This document shows positions 1-7,341 of a DNA stretch of 10,471 nucleotides, piece after piece. The notes beneath the pieces were generated by a model that was given only the letters and a program-made list of their open reading frames with translations, did not search any database and was not told where the DNA came from. The first letter of the stretch is position 1; each line of letters opens with the position of its first letter. Origin of the DNA: CAKTOF01 sp964523945 (GTDB lineage: Bacteria; Bacillota; Clostridia; Oscillospirales; Oscillospiraceae); NCBI GenBank assembly GCA_964523945.1, contig CAZGBU010000075.1:1-10471 (forward strand), read 5' to 3'. Made by a program: the position numbers and the translations under genes.

Positions 1-327
<327 letters not shown>

Positions 328-529
328 GTATCAAAACGGCCTTCCGGCCGATTCAATCATCCTTTGAGTGCTATTCTCTAGCTTACTCAAGAATCTTCGT
401 TGGCGCATCTCCGTCTCCGGAGATTCGCACTTGTACTTTAGTCCAAAGGTGCTTTTCTAAAGCTCTTTTCTCGTTGTTTAATTTACAAGGTACATGCCGC
501 GCTGGCCGGCTTCCCGGTCGGCAGCGAAC
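328..529 (-). other. rRNA operon leader (pre-16S transcript)
   Basis: This is the transcribed leader between the rRNA promoters and mature 16S, with no credible gene. On the minus strand it holds a boxA-like antitermination element, TGTACCTTGTAAAT (plus 481-494), upstream of a purine-rich stretch. It also holds a stem with 11-nt arms and one mismatch (403-413 with 418-428). Just before the 16S 5' end is a 5-bp GC stem closed by a GGAA loop (337-341 with 346-350). These are the kinds of elements expected for antitermination and RNase processing of pre-rRNA. The boxA call rests on resemblance to Firmicutes rrn leaders and is tentative. Confidence 0.6.
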
Positions 530-535
530 TTTTAT

Positions 536-564
536 AGTTTAGCAGGAACACACGCCTTTGTCAA
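536..564 (-). promoter_or_regulatory. rrn promoter P2 (downstream), sigma-A type
   Basis: The minus strand reads TTGACA (559-564), a 17-base spacer, then TAAACT (536-541). The -35 is perfect, the spacing ideal and the -10 acceptable. It lies about 210 bp upstream of the 16S 5' end in the 16S direction. Together with the promoter at 672-700 it gives the tandem P1/P2 arrangement typical of rRNA operons. Confidence 0.8.
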
Positions 565-593
565 GAGGGAATTTTCCGGTTTTTCTTTTCTGC

Positions 594-1658
594 TCATCTC
601 CGGAACCATTGCCCCGGCCGCAGGAGGAAGAATCCCGCGGAAAATGCGGCCTCTTGATCAGCGCGAGTGATATCATAGCAAAACCTGCCGGCTTTGTCAA
701 CCGGTTTTTTGACTTTTTCGGTGCGATTTTTCATCGCCCCAATCCCTAGTAGCAGCAGGGGCAGGACACCGCAAAATAGGGCGCTTCCCGCCGCAAAAAA
801 CCACCCCGGCAGACGCGGAAGCAGCCACAGCATCGCGGCAAATCCCGCCCCGTCCAGCACCAGCGACCAGGTATGACGGGCGATAGCGGACGAGCCGGGC
901 AGACCGTCCATGCCGGCAGTCAGCACAAACGCGCATGCACAGAACGCGGCCAGCGTCAGCGCGCCGGACAGCAGCACCTCAAAGCGCTCCATGACGCCGA
1001 ACACGCTGATTGACTGCGCCGCCGCATACAGCGGGAACGACAGCTCCCCGGTCTGCGCCCGGCCCAGCAGGCCGCGGCACACGACCGCCGGCGCGGCGGC
1101 CAGCACGATCGCCAGCAGCGCAAACAGCCAGCGGCTGGCCCGGCCGCGGCGCATCGGCAGCATCCCCGGCAGCAGCACGAGCACAAACGCGCCGATGCTC
1201 TGCCAGCGCTCCCCGGTTTCCCGCAGCCGCGCGAGCTTGACATCCGGCGCGGCAAACACCGTGACGACACCCAGGATGACCAGCGCGAACGGCCAGCAGA
1301 CCGCGCCGACCTGTGCGGGCGCACCGGCGCCCTTTGCGCACGCGAGCGCCGCGAGCAGCGCAAGCACGGCCGGGATGATCACCGCGTGGTCTGCCTGCGG
1401 ATACAGGCCGCGCGTCAGGTCCAGCAGCAATCCCAGCACCGCCGTGCACCAGAGCGCGCGCAGCGCCAGATACCAGCGCGGCAGGCGGAATGTCTCCGGC
1501 ACGCGCTCGGCTAGCAGGGCGATGACGCCAAGCACGATCAGGGCGCCCACCGCCCCGGCGATCGTGCGCAGCGGTGACCAGCGTGCGAACAGCACGCACG
1601 CGAGCAGCATCAGCGCCGTGGTCAGCAGCGCGCCGTCGGCGCGCTCAAACCGTCTCAT
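594..1658 (-). CDS. GerAB-family germination permease (B subunit)
   Basis: 354-residue polytopic membrane protein, close to the ~360 residues usual for GerAB-type subunits. These are APC-superfamily-like proteins that bind germinants in the inner spore membrane. About ten hydrophobic segments can be traced from residue 11 to about 310. The segment after 'FPLYAAAQSISVFGVMERFE' matches the family pattern in which a proline-containing stretch leads into an (E)RxE motif before a late helix. Context supports the call because it is third in an operon after a GerA subunit and a GerC-like gene. The start ATG at 1658 has a strong AAAGGAGGG ribosome site and overlaps the preceding stop by 14 bp. The hydrophilic C-tail (last ~45 residues) is unusually long and its DNA contains rRNA promoter P1. 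No hairpin terminator is visible after the stop. Sequence divergence from classical GerAB is high, so the family call rests on topology, motif and operon position. Confidence 0.82.
   Translation of the reverse strand: MRRFERADGALLTTALMLLACVLFARWSPLRTIAGAVGALIVLGVIALLAERVPETFRLPRWYLALRALWCTAVLGLLLDLTRGLYPQADHAVIIPAVLALLAALACAKGAGAPAQVGAVCWPFALVILGVVTVFAAPDVKLARLRETGERWQSIGAFVLVLLPGMLPMRRGRASRWLFALLAIVLAAAPAVVCRGLLGRAQTGELSFPLYAAAQSISVFGVMERFEVLLSGALTLAAFCACAFVLTAGMDGLPGSSAIARHTWSLVLDGAGFAAMLWLLPRLPGWFFAAGSALFCGVLPLLLLGIGAMKNRTEKVKKPVDKAGRFCYDITRADQEAAFSAGFFLLRPGQWFRR
672..700 (-). promoter_or_regulatory. rrn promoter P1 (upstream), inside gerB-like 3' end
   Basis: The minus strand reads TTGACA (695-700), a 17-base spacer, then TATGAT (672-677), which is close to a perfect sigma-A promoter. 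It lies wholly within the last ~40 codons of the upstream germination permease gene, about 345 bp from the 16S 5' end. Its strength and pairing with the promoter at 536-564 argue that it drives the rRNA operon rather than being a chance match. Confidence 0.82.
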
Positions 1659-2148
1659 ATCCGCCCTCCTTTCCCAGAAGCCAGGGCAGCTCCACGCCAG
1701 TGCCCTCGCGCAGCGCCGCGCGCACGTCGCTCAGCCGCACACCGCCCGGGTGTGCGCTCAGAAAATCCGTCAGGGTGTCGATATCCTCCGCCAGCGCCTG
1801 CGCGGAAAGCGACGAAGCATAGACCCGCACGGCCGGCCGCAGCAGCCCGCCGGATGCGGCCTCGGCCAAGCGATCCGCCGAGGCGCTGACCAGGATCAGA
1901 TGCTCGACTGCGCCAAGGAACAGCTCGCCCGGCGCATGGGCGCCAAGCGCCTGCGCCGCCGCATTCAGGTCCTGCCCTGTGCCGGACAGTCCGTCCGGGC
2001 CATAGAGCGTCACTGCACCATCCGCATCCGTCTCGGCGATGAGCGTCTGCACGACGACCAGCTCCGCCGCGTCGGACGGCCGGAACGGCAGCAGGCCCGA
2101 CAGCCCGGCGGCCGCCGCCAGGACGGCAAACACAATCAGCCGCTTCAT
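1645..2148 (-). CDS. Short GerC-like germination protein (N-terminal domain only)
   Basis: 167-residue exported protein. Residues 1-19 form a basic, then hydrophobic signal sequence. The region around 28-105 follows the N-terminal domain of Ger(x)C proteins, with an 'ELVVVQTLIAETD' strand, a segment resembling 'A...LG...LFLG.VE.LILV' and a following 'RVYAS' strand. Ger(x)C proteins are normally lipoproteins of ~370-400 residues anchored through an LxGC lipobox. Here the equivalent position reads LSGL (residues 16-19), so no lipid-modifiable cysteine is present, and the C-terminal domains are absent. The ATG at 2148 has GAGGAGG upstream, 12 bp after the GerA stop. The end overlaps the next start by 14 bp, so the reading frame is embedded in an intact operon and does not look like an assembly break. 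Assignment relies on position plus weak similarity. Confidence 0.68.
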   Translation of the reverse strand: MKRLIVFAVLAAAAGLSGLLPFRPSDAAELVVVQTLIAETDADGAVTLYGPDGLSGTGQDLNAAAQALGAHAPGELFLGAVEHLILVSASADRLAEAASGGLLRPAVRVYASSLSAQALAEDIDTLTDFLSAHPGGVRLSDVRAALREGTGVELPWLLGKEGGYETV

Positions 2149-2160
2149 CGGACCGCCTCC

Positions 2161-3549
2161 TCACGCCTGGTTGCGCTCGTCGAGCACATCGAGCGCGCGG
2201 TCGCGGTACTTCTCCGTCACCAGCCGCCGGCGCAGCACGGCACGGCCGGCCGACGCACGCGAAAACGGCGCCAGATACGGCCTGCCGCACGAGCGCAGCC
2301 CGGCCAGATGGATCAGCAGCGCCAGCGCGCCGGCCGTCAGCCCGAACATGCCGGCCAGACTCGCGCAGACTGCGAGCACGAACCGCCACAGCCGGATCGC
2401 GTCGGAGAAGTCCTTGCTCGGCAGCGTAAAGCCGCAGATGCCCGCCGCGGCGACAACGATCAGCGCGGCCGGCGAGATGAGCCGCGCCTCGACGGCGGCG
2501 GTGCCGACGACCAGGCCGCCGATGATGGAAACTGCCTGGCCGATCGCCTGCGGCAGATGCAGCCCGGCCTCCTGCAGCAGCTCAAAGCTGATGAGCAGCC
2601 CCAGCACCTCCAGAATCGTCGGAAACGGCACGGACTGCTTGCTCTCGATGATCGAGAGCAGCAGCTGCGTCGGAATCATCTCCTGATGGTATGCCGCCGC
2701 CGCAATGTAGAGCCCCGGCAGCAGCAGCGACACAAGCAGCGCGACATACCGCAGCACGCGCACGCACGAGGCCGACAGATAGTCCATCCCGCGATCCTCG
2801 GGCGATTCCATCTGCCAGCCGATATCGACGGGCAGCAGATACCCCAGCGGCAGGCCGTCGATCAGCACGCCGACGCGGCCGGACAGCAGGCCGCGCGCAA
2901 AGTGATCGGTGCGCTCGGTGTAGGTCAGCAGCGGGAACGCCGTCTCGCGCGAGCCGGTCAGGTACTCCTCGACCGCAGCCGGCGAGACCATGCCGTCGAT
3001 GTCGATTTCGGCAAGCTGTGTGCGCACCGCCTCGACCAGCGCGGGACTGGTCAGGCCCTTGATCCACAGCACGGAAACATTGGTCAGCGAGCGCCGGCCG
3101 ACCTGCGTCTCATACAGCCGCAGATCCGGCGTGCGCAGATGGCGGCGGATCAGCGAGGTGTTGGTGCGCGACGTCTCGGTGAACGCGTCCTTGGCTCCCT
3201 TGACCGTATTCTCCACCTCGGGCGGGGCCGGGCTGCGCTTTTCGCCGGTTTTGGCCTCATAGGCGATCGCGCCGTCTGCGCCGCAGACGATGCAGAAGCC
3301 GTTCACCAGCTTTTTCGCCGCCGTGTCCAGATCGCTGACCGGATCGGCCACCGCATTCCAGACCTGTTCGCCGCGTACAAGCGGCTGCGCGACCGACTCG
3401 GCAATCTCCGAGCCGGACACCAGGCCATCAATAAAATACGCAAACACCGTCCCGGCCGGCGTCGGGACCTCGCGAATTACAAAATCGGCCGCGCCGTCAA
3501 AGACCCGGCGCAGATTCTCGTCCGTCACCGGGCGCTGCTTGTTGTCCAA
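2161..3549 (-). CDS. GerA-family spore germination protein (A subunit)
   Basis: Spore-membrane A subunit of a nutrient germinant receptor. Counting from the TTG start, an N-terminal soluble domain of ~250 residues carries family blocks: 'YFIDGLV', 'AFTETSRTNTSLIRRHLRTP', 'QVGRRS', 'EIDIDGM', 'TERTDHFARGLLSGRVGVL' and 'DGLP'. A membrane domain of about five segments follows (around residues 258-420), ending in the hallmark 'GRPYLAPF'. The frame is open back to an ATG at 3645, but that ATG has no ribosome site and its first ~30 codons cover the mnmE promoter and a possible promoter for this gene. I prefer the TTG at 3549 (GGGTGAG upstream, ~462 aa) or the GTG at 3558 (~465 aa), both near family length. 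The SPED signature is kept but is followed by 'RGMDYL', where many homologues have tyrosines. It is first in the operon. Function is well supported; the start is not. Confidence 0.9.
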   Translation of the reverse strand: MDNKQRPVTDENLRRVFDGAADFVIREVPTPAGTVFAYFIDGLVSGSEIAESVAQPLVRGEQVWNAVADPVSDLDTAAKKLVNGFCIVCGADGAIAYEAKTGEKRSPAPPEVENTVKGAKDAFTETSRTNTSLIRRHLRTPDLRLYETQVGRRSLTNVSVLWIKGLTSPALVEAVRTQLAEIDIDGMVSPAAVEEYLTGSRETAFPLLTYTERTDHFARGLLSGRVGVLIDGLPLGYLLPVDIGWQMESPEDRGMDYLSASCVRVLRYVALLVSLLLPGLYIAAAAYHQEMIPTQLLLSIIESKQSVPFPTILEVLGLLISFELLQEAGLHLPQAIGQAVSIIGGLVVGTAAVEARLISPAALIVVAAAGICGFTLPSKDFSDAIRLWRFVLAVCASLAGMFGLTAGALALLIHLAGLRSCGRPYLAPFSRASAGRAVLRRRLVTEKYRDRALDVLDERNQA

Positions 3550-3595
3550 ATTTCTCACCCGGCGGTAGCTTTTCCAGCCGGGCGGGAAATATACC

Positions 3596-3623
3596 TTGCG
3601 GGCGCGCGGCCGTCTGCTATAAT
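3596..3623 (+). promoter_or_regulatory. mnmE promoter, sigma-A type
   Basis: TTGCGG (3596-3601), 16-base spacer, perfect TATAAT (3618-3623), about 40 bp upstream of the mnmE ATG. The AT-rich -10 stands out in very GC-rich surroundings. It overlaps the possible -10 of the divergent ger promoter. Confidence 0.72.
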
Positions 3624-3647
3624 AATAGGAATGAACGCCGCGCATGC
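3618..3647 (-). promoter_or_regulatory. Candidate forespore (sigma-G-like) promoter of ger operon
   Basis: The minus strand reads GCATG (3643-3647), 18 bases, then TATTATA (3618-3624). The Bacillus sigma-G consensus is GHATR-N18-CATnHTA, so only the first base of the -10 differs. Germinant-receptor operons are typically transcribed by sigma-G in the forespore (established for Bacillus gerA). Transcription would begin near 3611, leaving a leader of about 50-60 nt before the GTG/TTG starts. The motif is short and a chance match is possible. Confidence 0.4.
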
Positions 3648-3665
3648 GGCGAAAGGAGATCAGCC

Positions 3666-5024
3666 ATGTCAGACGTCATTGCGGCCATTTCCACGGCGCG
3701 CGCGCCGGGCGCGATCGGGATCATCCGCCTCTCCGGCGCGGGTGCGGCGGACATCGCCGGCGCCATCTTCGAGCCGGCCGGCGGCTTCGCGCTCTCCGAC
3801 GCGCCGAACCGCACGATGGTCTACGGCGCGCTGCACGATACCGCCGGGCGCGTCATCGACCGGTGCCTTGCCGTCTACACCCGCGGGCCGCGCAGCTACA
3901 CCGGCGAGGACACGGTCGAGCTGCACTGCCACGGCGCGCCGGCAGTGCTCGCCGCCGCGCTCAACGCGCTGTTTGCCCACGGGGCGCGGCAGGCCGGTCC
4001 GGGCGAGTTCACCAAGCGCGCGTTTCTGAGCGGGCGGATGGACCTGACGCAGTGCGAGGCCGTCGTCGACCTGATCGACGCGCGCACCGCCGAGGCCGCC
4101 GCCAATGCCGCCGGCCAGCTCGCCGGCGCGGTCAGCCGGCAGACCGACGCGATTTACGACGCGCTGCGCGACATGCTCGCGCACTTCCATGCGGTGCTCG
4201 ACTACCCCGACGAGGATCTCGAGGCGTTTGAACTGTCGGCCTATCGCGCCACGCTCGCCGACGCGGCAGATTCGCTTGACTGGCTGCTCCGGACATTTGC
4301 GCGCGGCAGCATCCTGCGCGAGGGCCTCGGCGCGGCGCTGCTCGGCCGGCCGAACGTCGGCAAATCGAGTCTGCTCAACGCGCTTGCCGGCTTTGAGCGC
4401 GTGATTGTCACCGACACGCCCGGCACCACGCGCGACACGGTTGAGTTCACCGTGCGGCTCGGCGGCGTGGCCGTCCGCCTGCTTGACACCGCAGGCATCC
4501 GCGAGGCCGCCGACGACATCGAGCGCATGGGTGTGCGCCGCGCCGAGCAGGCCGCGCGCGAGGCCGATCTTGCGATCTTCGTATGTGACGCCGCCGCACC
4601 GCTGACAGAGGAGGACCGCCGCGCAATCGCCGCCGTTCAGTCCGCGCCGCGCGCATGCGCGCTGCTGAACAAGGCCGACCTGCCGGCCGTCGTGCTGCCG
4701 TCGGACGTGCCGATCGAGCCGGTGTTTTCCGTCTGCGCCAAAACCGGCGCGGGACTGGACGCATTTGCCGACTGGATCGGCCGGACCTTCGGCGCAGGCG
4801 AATGCGACGGGTCGGTCCTGACCAATGCGCGGCAGGCGGACGCGGTGCGCCGCGCCGCCCGTGCGCTCGCCGCGGCGGAGGCGGCCATGGCCGAGGGATG
4901 CACGCCGGACGCCGTGCTCGTCGACGTGGAGGCGGCGATGGCCGCGCTCGGCGAGCTGACGGGCCGCGTCGTGTCCGAGGATGTCACCGCGCGCATCTTC
5001 GAGCGCTTCTGCGTCGGCAAATAA
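3666..5024 (+). CDS. mnmE: tRNA uridine-34 5-carboxymethylaminomethyl modification GTPase MnmE
   Basis: 452 residues, the normal MnmE/TrmE length. With MnmG it installs the (c)mnm group at C5 of wobble uridine 34, using GTP hydrolysis and a 5-formyl-THF-derived one-carbon unit. The N-terminal folate-binding domain starts with 'DVIAAISTARAPGAIGIIRL' and includes 'GPGEFTKRAFLSGRMDL' (111-127). The inserted Ras-like G domain carries G1 GRPNVGKS (227-234), G2 TTRD (254-257), G3 DTAG (274-277), G4 NKAD (335-338) and a G5-like CAK (357-359). The C-terminus ends FCVGK, with the conserved cysteine at 449. Start ATG at 3666 has AAAGGAGA at good spacing. It has its own promoter and is followed by a GC-rich hairpin. 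The partner gene mnmG is not in the window. Confidence 0.98.
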   Translation: MSDVIAAISTARAPGAIGIIRLSGAGAADIAGAIFEPAGGFALSDAPNRTMVYGALHDTAGRVIDRCLAVYTRGPRSYTGEDTVELHCHGAPAVLAAALNALFAHGARQAGPGEFTKRAFLSGRMDLTQCEAVVDLIDARTAEAAANAAGQLAGAVSRQTDAIYDALRDMLAHFHAVLDYPDEDLEAFELSAYRATLADAADSLDWLLRTFARGSILREGLGAALLGRPNVGKSSLLNALAGFERVIVTDTPGTTRDTVEFTVRLGGVAVRLLDTAGIREAADDIERMGVRRAEQAAREADLAIFVCDAAAPLTEEDRRAIAAVQSAPRACALLNKADLPAVVLPSDVPIEPVFSVCAKTGAGLDAFADWIGRTFGAGECDGSVLTNARQADAVRRAARALAAAEAAMAEGCTPDAVLVDVEAAMAALGELTGRVVSEDVTARIFERFCVGK

Positions 5025-5030
5025 GCAAAC

Positions 5031-5067
5031 ACCCGCGCGGCGGCGCCGCGCGGGTGACCCGAATTTT
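5031..5067. terminator. GC-rich hairpin between convergent mnmE and EamA genes
   Basis: A perfect 11-bp stem (ACCCGCGCGGC, 5031-5041, with 5045-5055) and a 3-nt loop begin 7 nt after the mnmE stop. Convergent genes and position indicate a transcription terminator, possibly bidirectional. The T-tract is poor: TTTT begins about 8 nt after the stem on the plus strand. Intrinsic efficiency is therefore uncertain. Confidence 0.6.
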
Positions 5068-5100
5068 CTGCTATATATTATTATAATGTATGATCTGCGC

Positions 5101-6027
5101 TCAGGCCGCCTTGTGCGGCGGCAGCGCCGCGGGATGGCGGCTGTCTCCGACGGCGATCAGCGGGATCGTTGCAAGGATCAGCGCGAAGCCCAGCAGGTCG
5201 ACCGGCAGGAACTGCACATGCAGGAACACCGCCGAGAGCACGACCGACGCCACAGGCTCAACGGACGACAGGACGCTGCCGGCCAGCCCGCCGACGATGC
5301 GCACCCCGGCCTGGAAGCAGGAAAACGAGAGCACCGTGCCGACGACGATCACAACGGCCATGCGCGCAGCCAGCGACGCGCTGAAGCTGACGTCGGCCGT
5401 CCAGGGCCGGCACAGCGCGCTGAGCAGCACGCCGCCGACGACCATGCCCCAGCCGATCACGGCCGGCAGGCTGTAGGTCTTCAGCAGGCGTTGCGGCTCA
5501 ACGGTGTAGACCGCGAAGCCAACTGCGCCGATGACGCCCCAGACAAGCGCCGCCGGCGCGACGCTCAGCGAGTCGAGATGGCCGTGCGTCGCGCAGACAA
5601 CCGCCCCGGCGAGCACCAGCACAACGCTCGCGATCTCATACAGCCGCGGCGCGCGGCGCGCACGCAGCACCGTCCACGCCAAGATAAACACCGGCGAGGT
5701 GTACGAGAGCACCGTGCTGAACGCGGCGTTGGAATATTGGATGCAGGTATAGTAGCCGTACTGGCACACGGCTGAGCCGAATATGCCGAACACAAGCAGC
5801 GCAAGCGCGTCGCGCCGGTTTTTCCAGACGGCCAGAACCGGCTGACGCCGCACCGCGGCGATGGCCAGCATTATCAGGCCGGAAACCACCAGCCGGACCG
5901 GGACGAGCCAGTCCGACGTGACGCCGTCTGCATCGAACAGCGCCTGCCCGCACACGCCGCCGACCGCCCAGAACAGCCCGCCCAGGACCGTCAGCGCATA
6001 GCCCAGCGTTCTGCCTTGCAGTTTCAT
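5101..6027 (-). CDS. EamA/DMT-superfamily transporter
   Basis: 308-residue membrane protein with about ten hydrophobic helices arranged as two repeats of five, as in drug/metabolite transporters of the EamA family. The first repeat begins 'GGLFWAVGGVCGQAL' (16-30). The second contains the typical late block 'SSVEPVASVVLSAVFLH' followed by 'LLGFALIL' (254-285). Members export metabolites such as amino acids or take part in other small-molecule flux; the substrate cannot be read from sequence. The ATG at 6027 is chosen because GGAGGGTGATC precedes it. The open frame continues upstream only as antisense of the next gene. It is convergent with mnmE and divergent from the cysteine desulfurase. Confidence 0.92.
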   Translation of the reverse strand: MKLQGRTLGYALTVLGGLFWAVGGVCGQALFDADGVTSDWLVPVRLVVSGLIMLAIAAVRRQPVLAVWKNRRDALALLVFGIFGSAVCQYGYYTCIQYSNAAFSTVLSYTSPVFILAWTVLRARRAPRLYEIASVVLVLAGAVVCATHGHLDSLSVAPAALVWGVIGAVGFAVYTVEPQRLLKTYSLPAVIGWGMVVGGVLLSALCRPWTADVSFSASLAARMAVVIVVGTVLSFSCFQAGVRIVGGLAGSVLSSVEPVASVVLSAVFLHVQFLPVDLLGFALILATIPLIAVGDSRHPAALPPHKAA

Positions 6028-6062
6028 GGGATCACCCTCCTGCCGCCCACGCGGCAAGAGCC

Positions 6063-6071
6063 ATTGTAGCA
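6063..6071 (-). promoter_or_regulatory. Extended -10 promoter of EamA gene
   Basis: The minus strand reads TGC directly followed by TACAAT (6063-6068), an extended -10 element, about 36 bp upstream of the EamA ATG. No good -35 sits 16-18 bp upstream, which extended -10 promoters tolerate. In the opposite direction, the 102-bp intergenic space shows no clear promoter for the cysteine desulfurase. Only an AT-rich patch near 6086-6113 is seen. Confidence 0.5.
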
Positions 6072-6129
6072 CGAAGTCCCCGCGGCTTCCACCCCCATTT
6101 TTCATATTTTTTCGAAAGGATCCTGCCCG

Positions 6130-7245
6130 ATGACAGCCTATCTCGACAACTCTGCCACCACAAAGCCGTGCGCGGCGGCCGTCGCCGCGATCGACGACGC
6201 GCTGACCGTCCACTGGCACAACCCCTCCTCGCTCTATCGCCCGGGCGACGAGGCGCACCGCCTGCTCGAGGGTGCGCGCGCGCAGGTCGCCCGCGCGCTC
6301 GGTGCGGACCGGTCGTGCATCTATTTCACCTCCGGCGGCACCGAGGCCGACAACTGGGCGGTCACAGCCGCCTGCGAGCGGATGAAAAAGCGCGGCCGCC
6401 ATATCATCACGACCGCCGTCGAGCACGACGCCGTGCTGCGCCCCTTCGCGTACATGGCGCAGCTGGGCTTTGACGTGACCTATCTGGCCCCGGATGAAAC
6501 GGGGTACGTCCCGCTCGGGGCGCTCGAGGCCGCGCTGCGGCCGGACACGGTGTTCGTCTCGGTGATGCTGGTCAACAACGAGACCGGTGCGGTGATGCCC
6601 GTACGCGAAATGGCCGCGGCGGCGCACCGCGCGAATCCCGACGCAATCTTCCACACCGACGCGGTGCAGGGGCTGTTCAAGGTGCCGCTGAAGGCCGGCG
6701 CGCTCGGCGCGGATCTGATCACCGTCAGCGGCCACAAGATCCACGCAACCAAGGGCGTCGGCGCGCTCTATATCCGAAAGGGGCTGCCGCTGCCGCCGCT
6801 GCTGCGCGGCGGCGGGCAGGAGGGCGGCCTGCGCAGCGGCACCGAGTGTACGCCGCTGATCGCGGGCTTCGGCGCAGCGTGCGAAGTGGCCATGCGCGAC
6901 CTGTCCGGCGACTGCGCCCGGATGGCTGCGCTGCGCGACCGCGCCCGCATGGGGCTTGCCGCTGTGCCGGGGCTGCATCTGCTCGGCGCGCAGACTGCGC
7001 CGCATATTGTCAGCTTTTCCATCCCCGGGATGCGCTCGCAGGGCATTCTGAATCAGCTGCAGGAGCGCGGCGTGTACGTCTCGGCCGGGTCGGCGTGCGC
7101 ACGCGGCCGGCGCTCGCATGTGCTTGAGGCGATGCGCCTGCCCGCCGCGGTGATCGACGGCGCGGTGCGCGTCTCGCTCAGCCGCGAGACGACCGAGGCG
7201 GAGATCGACCTGCTGCTGGACGCCGTGCGCGCCCTGCGCCGCTGA
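6130..7245 (+). CDS. Cysteine desulfurase (NifS/IscS-like, class V aminotransferase fold)
   Basis: 371-residue PLP enzyme that converts L-cysteine to alanine and passes persulfide sulfur to acceptors for Fe-S clusters or thio-modified tRNA. It opens with the family start 'AYLDNSATT'. It carries 'FTSGGTEADNWAV' (66-78), a PLP-stacking His in TAVEHD (His99), HTDAVQ (Asp177, Gln180), the Schiff-base Lys203 in SGHKIHATKG, and the RSGTE block near 235-239. The catalytic Cys323 lies in SAGSACARG, a group I (NifS/IscS) loop context. AAAGGA sits upstream of ATG 6130. Many Firmicutes pair this gene with thiI or iscU, but neither follows here; a hairpin and a convergent gene do. The sulfur acceptor is therefore unknown. 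Confidence 0.95.
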   Translation: MTAYLDNSATTKPCAAAVAAIDDALTVHWHNPSSLYRPGDEAHRLLEGARAQVARALGADRSCIYFTSGGTEADNWAVTAACERMKKRGRHIITTAVEHDAVLRPFAYMAQLGFDVTYLAPDETGYVPLGALEAALRPDTVFVSVMLVNNETGAVMPVREMAAAAHRANPDAIFHTDAVQGLFKVPLKAGALGADLITVSGHKIHATKGVGALYIRKGLPLPPLLRGGGQEGGLRSGTECTPLIAGFGAACEVAMRDLSGDCARMAALRDRARMGLAAVPGLHLLGAQTAPHIVSFSIPGMRSQGILNQLQERGVYVSAGSACARGRRSHVLEAMRLPAAVIDGAVRVSLSRETTEAEIDLLLDAVRALRR

Positions 7246-7281
7246 TGCTGCCGCACCGGCCGCCAGACAGACAGAGAACAG

Positions 7282-7323
7282 AGCCGGCAGGCTGCTCCCG
7301 TTCGCGGGCGGCCTGCCGGCTTT
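7282..7323. terminator. Long hairpin between convergent transcription units
   Basis: A perfect 11-bp outer stem (7282-7292 with 7311-7321) encloses an inner CCCG/CGGG stem capped by TTCG (7297-7308). It lies about 36 bp after the cysteine desulfurase stop and about 20 bp from the stop of the convergent minus-strand cluster. The following T-run is only TTT. Position and symmetry suggest a shared, bidirectional terminator. Confidence 0.65.
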
Positions 7324-7341
7324 CGCCGCTGCGGCGCCGGT

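Noticed and set aside
337..350. GC stem followed by TTTT just upstream of 16S as an intrinsic terminator
   Set aside because: The stem is only 5 bp and lies inside the rRNA leader, immediately before the mature 5' end. A terminator there would silence the operon, so a processing or folding element is more likely.
910..4029. 1039-codon plus-strand open frame across the ger operon
   Set aside because: It is antisense to three genes with clear motifs and ribosome sites and runs into mnmE in another frame. Its translation is low-complexity Arg/Ala/Gln-rich, as expected for a shadow frame in GC-rich DNA.
6028..7119. Long upstream extension of the EamA reading frame
   Set aside because: The extension is antisense to the cysteine desulfurase. 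The true start at 6027 has a strong ribosome site and begins a typical transporter N-terminus.
7261..7323. CAGACAGACAG and GC-rich repeats as a possible CRISPR or att site
   Set aside because: There is only one hairpin and no regularly spaced repeat units; a terminator explains it better. No transposase, integrase or tRNA gene was found in the window.
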